Source: Hymenochaete sp. R1 (taxonomy: Eukaryota; Basidiomycota; Agaricomycetes; Hymenochaetales; Hymenochaetaceae). Taken from it: a DNA stretch of 64,000 bases. Of this stretch, positions 58,185 to 64,000 are shown piece after piece. Every line of letters starts with the position of its first letter. The stretch's first letter is position 1. The translations under genes were made by a program, and so were the position numbers. The DNA lies in the NCBI GenBank assembly GCA_019400425.1, contig JAFREE010000047.1, positions 62,001-126,000 on the forward strand, in the 5' to 3' direction. Under the pieces are notes generated by a model. That model had not been told where the DNA came from. It did no database searches and saw nothing but the letters and a program-made list of their open reading frames with translations.

Positions 58185-59600
58185 TTTGACGAAAGCGTTT
58201 GTAGATTGTATGGATAAAAGAGCGTAGATGCAGGTTCCACCTACCACTTCATTTTCGCTTCAGCTTTTAACCTACTTGCTCAGTTCGCAAAGTGGAACCG
58301 TGAGGATTTGGGCATCGTGTTGTACGCGCGTAAAAGACCAGCTACACCAACTTGTAATCAGTTGCACCGCAAAAAAAATCCATTTGATTCCCTCCCGCTT
58401 GGACGAACGTCACTTTGCTTGAGTAAAGGAAGATGAGATCTAGGATGCTTTTTTTCATAAGTTATGAGTCCGATATCAAAGGAGAACGTGTTTCAGCTAC
58501 CCATGAGCGTGGGCTTAAGTCCGCCGCGGGCCACCAGCTCCATTGATAAAAGGAAAATCAAATCAAGCCAAAAACAGTTGCAAAGTTTCAACGCCCGGAG
58601 ATAGATGATCTAGTCCATCATGATTCCGAACGGGTTGCAATGACCTTGAACGGAGCAAATATCTTCTCGGCTTCGCTCAACCAGACATGCAGACGGGAAA
58701 AGGTGAGACGCGGACTTGTTTGCGACCATCCTCAGGTTCTTGACACTTGAGGAGGACAGGGCCCTTCCAGACACCATGTCGAACCATGGTTTGTGGCTAC
58801 GTGCAACTATTGATCTCACCTCAATATTAGGCCTTCGGAATCCAAGTGCACTCATGGGCGAGAGTGCCGCGTAGAAAATTTGTCGAGCCTGAGCAAGGTG
58901 ACTGGTGCTAAGAACATTGCCGTCCTCGAAATACTCCGCGGGGGAGAGGGTCAGCGAGAAGACGACGAAAGGAGAGTGACATGCTTGGAAATATGAGCGA
59001 ACGCTCCAGGCGAAGAAACGATTAGGGCTCGAAAGGAGACGAGGTGAGTTGAAGGAGGCCCGTCAACATGGAATCATAAAAATGAAGTGGAAGTACGGAG
59101 TCAAATTAGGGGTCAATTGCAAAGAATCTGTTAAACAAAGGTTAGACCGCGGTATATTTTGAGAAGCAAAATGGTCCAAACTCAAAATTACATCCTCGGA
59201 GTTGCCGAACCAATCACTGGCAGCTCAAACTGATATTCATACCGTCACCCCAGCCAGAACAGTCCTATTGCTTCCTCTGACCCTCTCCTTATGAACTCGC
59301 ATGTGACTGAGCAAGAACTTGAAGTAATTGACGAGTCGACCTACAGCCTGGGTTCGTCTCTGGTCCTAAACAGTGCTCCTTGATTGATAGCCAAGTTTGA
59401 AGTTCTACACGGCGAACTTTCGAGCGTAAGTGTCCAAAACGTCTAGTATAGACGGTCAAATTAATTAATGAAAACAAGAGAGTATAATCCAAGAAAAACT
59501 TATATAAAGGGTATATAAGGAATTTGAGCGAATGTCACGGTTTCGAGTAGGACAGGAAGGATCCATAGGAACGTATGAAAAAGGAGAGGAAGACAAATGA
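58185..59600. other. Spacer inside the family array
   Basis: 1.4 kb between copies E and F. Short ORFs only; an 81-codon minus-strand frame at 58855-58610 shows no resemblance to the family. I see no further decayed copy by eye, though a protein-level search could find one. Confidence 0.45.
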
Positions 59601-60410
59601 TTAAGATGTTCTCACCTTTCCTTTGAAAGTACAGTCTTTTACCGAATGATAATTTTCCTTCAAGTGTGTACAGCTTGCCATAATCGAATGAACCATACCT
59701 CGCAATCTTCGACACTTAATTTCAAATTCGTCTTCTTCCTGATTCGGCGCCGTCATAAGGTCCACCATGTCGATAGCCCAGCCACAAATGAGCTTGCTGA
59801 CGTCGAACGTTTCCACGAGAGCTTCGACTCGGTTCATGCAAGCCCCTCTGGCTGGTACCGGTATGCGCTCCGCAAACATATCACGGTGGCCCGCCCAGAA
59901 ATTTCCGGCTTGCTCGAACACGCTGACATGAGTTACGGATGGACTAGTCGGATCAGAAGAGCTCTCTGCACAAGGACGTGCCTTCCTGAGCGCGTCGACC
60001 AGTTCCTTGAACGATTTGGTTCTATCGAGAGGCGAGTTGGAGAAGAGACGGAGGTAATTATCGACGAAGGTCTCCCAAAGCATCACCCGATCCCGTTTGT
60101 TTTTGACTTGCGCCAACTTGGACTCTACTCGTAGAGATCCGTGTTTTAAAGTCCTTTTCCCACAGCCAATACGAGAATCGAGTTCCCAGATCCGCGTGAG
60201 GAGACAGACCAAGTGAACGGACGCGTGAACAAGGCACGACGCATCGTCTGTCGTTAGGTCGCCCTCGCCCTTGTTGCCTAATTTCGAACGGACCAAGTCT
60301 ATAAGCAAGTCCACGCTTTCTTTTCTATACTGGACTCGAGAGCTGTGGCCAAGCCCTTCCAAACCGGCCTTGCCCACGAAACAGGAAGTGAATAAAGATT
60401 TGATAGGCAT
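59601..60410 (-). CDS. Unrecognised family protein, copy F (divergent)
   Basis: One exon, 269 aa, from ATG (MPIKSLFTSCFVGK); like copies A and B it begins MP. It is the most divergent member of the right-hand array yet keeps the order of landmarks: LTRIWELDSRIGC then KHGS, a helical YLRLF stretch, a variable region that replaces the EIG-x-E motif, FEQAGNFWAGHRDMFAERIP, GACMNRVEALVETFD, and a C-terminal DCTFKG. The IWEL-C arrangement links it to copies A and B, while position and orientation link it to C-E, so it bridges the two clusters. A GTGAGA directly after KGK could be a splice donor, but no convincing downstream exon was found. Confidence 0.68.
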   Translation of the reverse strand: MPIKSLFTSCFVGKAGLEGLGHSSRVQYRKESVDLLIDLVRSKLGNKGEGDLTTDDASCLVHASVHLVCLLTRIWELDSRIGCGKRTLKHGSLRVESKLAQVKNKRDRVMLWETFVDNYLRLFSNSPLDRTKSFKELVDALRKARPCAESSSDPTSPSVTHVSVFEQAGNFWAGHRDMFAERIPVPARGACMNRVEALVETFDVSKLICGWAIDMVDLMTAPNQEEDEFEIKCRRLRGMVHSIMASCTHLKENYHSVKDCTFKGKVRTS

Positions 60411-61291
60411 GATGCAATGGTATGTGTAAGGGTGCGGATGTGGTGCCAGTGGGGATGACGATTAGCTTGTTCGCTTGAACCGTTGTCGGAATGAAAGGAA
60501 GAGGGAAGGAAAAGAGAATGCCATACTTTATTTGCGAGTGTATGCACTTTGTATGAAAACGTTAATGCGAAAAAACGCAGGAGCAAAGCGCAACTCAGAC
60601 AAGAGGGAGAGAAAGGAGGGGGAACGAATTGAAAATCGAGATCCCTTTGCGCCCCGTGAAGTGCTGATCGTATCACCTCATCTTCATATAGCGAGTACAA
60701 AATCACGTATAAACAGGATGAAGATTCAAACCTTGAGCTTAGATATCATCAATCTCAGGCCGCCGACCGAGATTGAACTTTATCTGGATGAATGAAACTT
60801 ATTCTGAGGCAAAGCAAAGTCAGATAAGGGAAACGAGTTAAAGTAGCTGCACGACGCACTAAATAATGTGATGGATGCCGAACCTTCTGCGGCCTGAGGA
60901 CGCATACCATTGCAATTTTAAAAAAAATGATTAGCGCAATTCGCACGACGGCAAAAGAGCAAAACGGACATCAACCCTGTGGCAAGCAAGCGTATATACC
61001 GATAAATACTAGCTCGTACTGAAAACGTCCATTTAGTACGCTGAGACACAGGAATACACTTCGAGTTGACATTACAGAACCCGGTCCATTCCTACAAACC
61101 ACAACATAGGCCTACACCTTCTCAAGAAACAAAGCAACGTCAACAGCACAACACGAAAGACGAACACGAACACAGAAGTACGAAAAGACGGTAGAGCGGT
61201 CCATGGTGTCCATCCATTAAATACATTTCTCCACGCCAAATACTATTACCAAGAGGTCAAGTTCGATTAAGTGCAGTTCGCGCACTCTCTT
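60411..61291. other. Intergenic spacer
   Basis: Upstream region of copy F and 3' flank of the NIPA gene. Small ORFs only; no RNA gene or repeat seen. Confidence 0.5.
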
Positions 61292-64000
61292 TCAAAATCG
61301 ATTCGAAGACAACGTCGACTCAACAAGCCGTATCCCTCCATGTTGCTGCAATTCATCCTCATCGGAGGGACTGCCCGACCTCTCCTCATCTAACGATGGT
61401 TCCCTCACAAGACTCATGCTCTCCTCCCGATCGTCCGCAACGGACCCCTTAGGATACCCACGATCGCTCGGTGTTCGGTCTCGTTGCCTTTGTTGTCCCT
61501 GGCTATGGCTTTGCTGATGAGACGAGGAAGGCCAGTGCAACGCTTGTCCACGGTTTGAAATATCTCGTGTGTTGTCCGGTGAAAATCGCGACCGATTTGT
61601 CATAGGTACTGTTGAACTTTCCACGCTCTCCCGGCCCGGGAACTGTGACCCAGAAGCAGTCGCCGGAAATCCAACGAAAGGGTCATGTACATTCGGGTGT
61701 CTATGACTTCCCAAGAACGATGCAGGCGCGGAGTGTAAGGCATCTGTCGAAGCGAACGGATCCGTGATCGAACTTGCTGATGAGAAGCTTAATGTCGCGT
61801 GTTGCGGTTGCGGTTGTTCTATGCCTAGACCTCGAGATGTTGTCGTACTTTGTATGGGAGAAGGTTCTTCGCTGATAGGCAACATTGAGATATGCGCAGG
61901 CGATGGCGACCGATACGCCGTCTCTCGTCGTTCGTGTGTCGCCAGCCCTGGGTTAAGGCCTTTCGTGGGGTACTTGTGGACAAGGTCTTCGGAACCAAAT
62001 TTGATTGTCGGAGTTCGTGGCGGCTGAGGTGTAGATGTGGTGGAAATGAAAGACTCGCTACGTTGCGAACCACCTGTATTAAGCCTTGGCACGGGTGCGT
62101 CGTAGAGTTGATGCCTTGTAAGCCCGCCGTAGTGTGATTCCTCGTCGTGGCTAAATCGTTGGCGCGGCGTTGTCTGGTTGCTCGACATGCTCATCCTTCT
62201 AGCACTACGCGCTCGTATCATGCTACCAAGGGGTCCAAATGACCCGCGGATAGAGTCTATGCCCGGGTCTTCTATAGAAGTAACGTCCTTCTCATCCATC
62301 TTCGCAGTATTGCTCCTTGCCGCTTGCAGGAGAAGCGTGGATCGTCGGTCGAGTTTGTTTCCGAGCTCTTTGGGGTCAATCTTGGACATCTGTAATATGG
62401 TGATGCCACAGCAGATAACGAGAAACGCCAGGACGAGGGTAATAATCTGAGATGCGCCTGCTTTCAGACCTTTGAATAAGATGACAGTCGTGACCATCGT
62501 GAAAAACGTAACTGACACAAATGAATCAGAACTGGTACGGTAGAACGCGGAAGCGGCGACTTACAAATAACGTAGTAAGTCGGCGTAACTTTGAAGGAGT
62601 AGTCAGAACAAGAAGATAAGAGAGTAATGGATATTAGTTACCCATGGCTGAAGGGTAAATTCGTCAGAACTGATTACTTTGTTATGATATAGAAAATGCT
62701 CACCGGTATTAAATAAGGCCAAAGCCATGTTAAGATAGTACACTTCCGTGACTACGGATGAACACATAAGTCTCGGTCAAATCATTGGCGGGTCGCACTC
62801 ACTTAGAGTTATAGCCACAAAAACCATTAAGAAATAAATGAACCAATAGTTGAACTAAATAAATTAGGTAAGCTCGTCGCCGGACAGTGAAACATCCCAG
62901 AAACGAACTTGATTATCTCCTTGTGCAGTTGTAACGATGGCTGCACCCAGTCCAGTGGTTACACTGACGCTGATACCACCAATCATGCTACAAACTGCGA
63001 TGTACCATAACATCGACTTTTTCCCGTATCTGAGCTCGGTGATTAGATTCGCATCGGTTCAAATGAGAAAACAATGAACATACTTAGGCCCGAAGTAAAA
63101 CATTATCGAAAGCGAAATGGCAATCAGGACACAGACGTAGGTCAAAAACCCTGGCGCGATGAACAGCTTCTCGAACTCCCTGATCTGACCTACTTGCGCT
63201 TCACTTGGCCCTATTGTGATATCGCAATAAGCCCAAAGGAACGACACATGTCAGCTCTTTTGGAGACAACGGCGTACCGTTTAACGCAATAATTGTGGAG
63301 CCAAGCTTTTATTTTCGAAATCGCGGAACGGGAATTGCAAATCAAGTAAGGTTAGTCATGAGGTCATAGTAAAAAGCGCGGTCGGAAGAAAAAGCGAACG
63401 GAACGCACGATGCATAGGGCACAGCCCAGCCAACCGAAGAAAGATAGCTTTTCCTTAAGAATCCAAGAGGAGAGAATGGCACATATTACAACAGACAGCG
63501 CTCCCATAGGTGTCTGCATGCATTGTGCAACGCCGTAAGGAAATGAGAATAAAACATAGCTCGTGGAAACATACGACAACGATGGCCTCCACGAATGCAT
63601 ATGCTATGAATGAAGAGACACCAATCAATTTCCACTTCATCACATCACAGCTCCATGATGGATTATGATCGAGAAAGGTGAAATACAACGTACCTGCAAA
63701 ATTACACAACTCTCCAAGAATCATCACTATACGACGGCAGGCGTCAAGAGCAAGTCAATGCTTGAGGTTCGCATCTGAACACCACATAAAAAGGAGTTAC
63801 GCACTGATCATCCCAGTCCACCATAATGGCTAAAGTTACAAGCAAGTAAGCAAAGTAGCTGAAAGGCCGAATGAGAGCGCGAAGAGCAGTACGCACCGAT
63901 TTGAGATACGCTACACCCTCCCCGGCCACCTTGCCCGCCTGCGAGCGCAGTAGCCCCTTCTTCTTGAATACGAAACTAGACCCAATGAGCACCCCACTCG
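61292..64000 (-). CDS. NIPA-type magnesium transporter, 5' end outside window
   Basis: Twelve exons are visible: 64000 (cut)-63897, 63829-63805, 63726-63694, 63603-63575, 63513-63409, 63305-63278, 63210-63084, 63029-62909, 62854-62803, 62751-62704, 62588-62565 and 62511-61292. Joined, they read IGSSFVFKKKGLL, GEGVAYLKSPLWWTGMIMMILGELCNF, AYAFVEAIVVTPMGALSVVI, LKEKLSFFGWLGCALCI, LIAISLSIMFYFGPKYGKKS, QGDNQFNYWFIYFLMVFVAI, NMALALFNTVTPTYYVIFT and a last hydrophobic pair. This is the DUF803/NIPA fold with about nine membrane spans; relatives carry Mg2+ across plasma or endosomal membranes. A soluble tail of some 340 residues rich in Ser, Arg and Thr follows, much longer than in animal NIPA proteins. 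The N-terminus lies beyond base 64000. Confidence 0.9.

Noticed and set aside
58610..58855. 81-codon minus-strand ORF suspected to be another decayed family copy
   Set aside because: None of the family landmarks (RTYELQ, KGC-HG, EIG-x-E, FW) can be found in it.

Overview
The window looks like nuclear DNA of a basidiomycete fungus, most likely a mushroom-forming Agaricomycete. This is an inference from dense genes broken by many 50-60 nt GT-AG introns (with a few exons of only 9-25 nt), CT-rich promoters, and a gene content that includes ERG9, a Pho80-type cyclin, a muskelin homologue, a Zn2Cys6 regulator and a RACK1 gene carrying a U24 snoRNA. Coordinates of spliced genes were worked out by hand from reading frames, splice consensus and family conservation. 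Many ORFs in such DNA open with GTG/TTG or are splice remnants, so I chose ATG starts.

Layout. 1-2.5 kb: a MITE-like element with TA target duplication, then low-complexity promoter DNA. 2.5-9.9 kb (+): one very large Ran1/Sks1-like protein kinase. 11.7-14.5 kb (-): two tandem members of an unrecognised paralogous family (copies A and B). 15.7-17.0 kb (+): Bax-inhibitor-1 family protein. 17.5-18.2 kb (-): small secreted Ser/Gly-rich protein. 19.2-28.9 kb is a compact housekeeping block: RPL12 (-), Pho80-like cyclin (+), MTH1-like Nudix hydrolase (-), intradiol ring-cleavage dioxygenase (+), muskelin (+) and prefoldin subunit 4 (-). 29-33 kb: gene-poor. 33.1-36.7 kb (-): Zn2Cys6 transcription factor. 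36.7-40.3 kb: mostly empty, with one weak small gene. 40.3-41.8 kb (-): triose-phosphate/nucleotide-sugar type transporter (SLC35C2/YMD8-like). 44.2-44.5 kb: a second, hAT-like MITE. 44.8-46.0 kb (+): RACK1 with intronic U24 snoRNA. 47.1-49.9 kb (-): Mediator subunit 1. 51.6 kb: tRNA-Ile(AAT). 52.0-53.6 kb (+): squalene synthase. 53.9-54.5 kb (-): small unknown protein. 55.0-60.4 kb (-): a tandem array of four more copies of the unrecognised family (C-F), one a pseudogene. 61.3 kb to the right edge (-): NIPA-type magnesium transporter, cut by the window end.

Most genes are conserved housekeeping functions in translation (RPL12, RACK1, U24, tRNA), transcription (MED1), phosphate/cell-cycle signalling (cyclin, kinase), sterol synthesis (ERG9), protein folding and turnover (prefoldin, muskelin), nucleotide-pool cleaning (Nudix) and aromatic catabolism (dioxygenase). 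They are neighbours rather than a visible pathway cluster. The least explained content is the six-copy family in two tandem clusters about 40 kb apart; it has no domain I recognise and is the best candidate for something undescribed.
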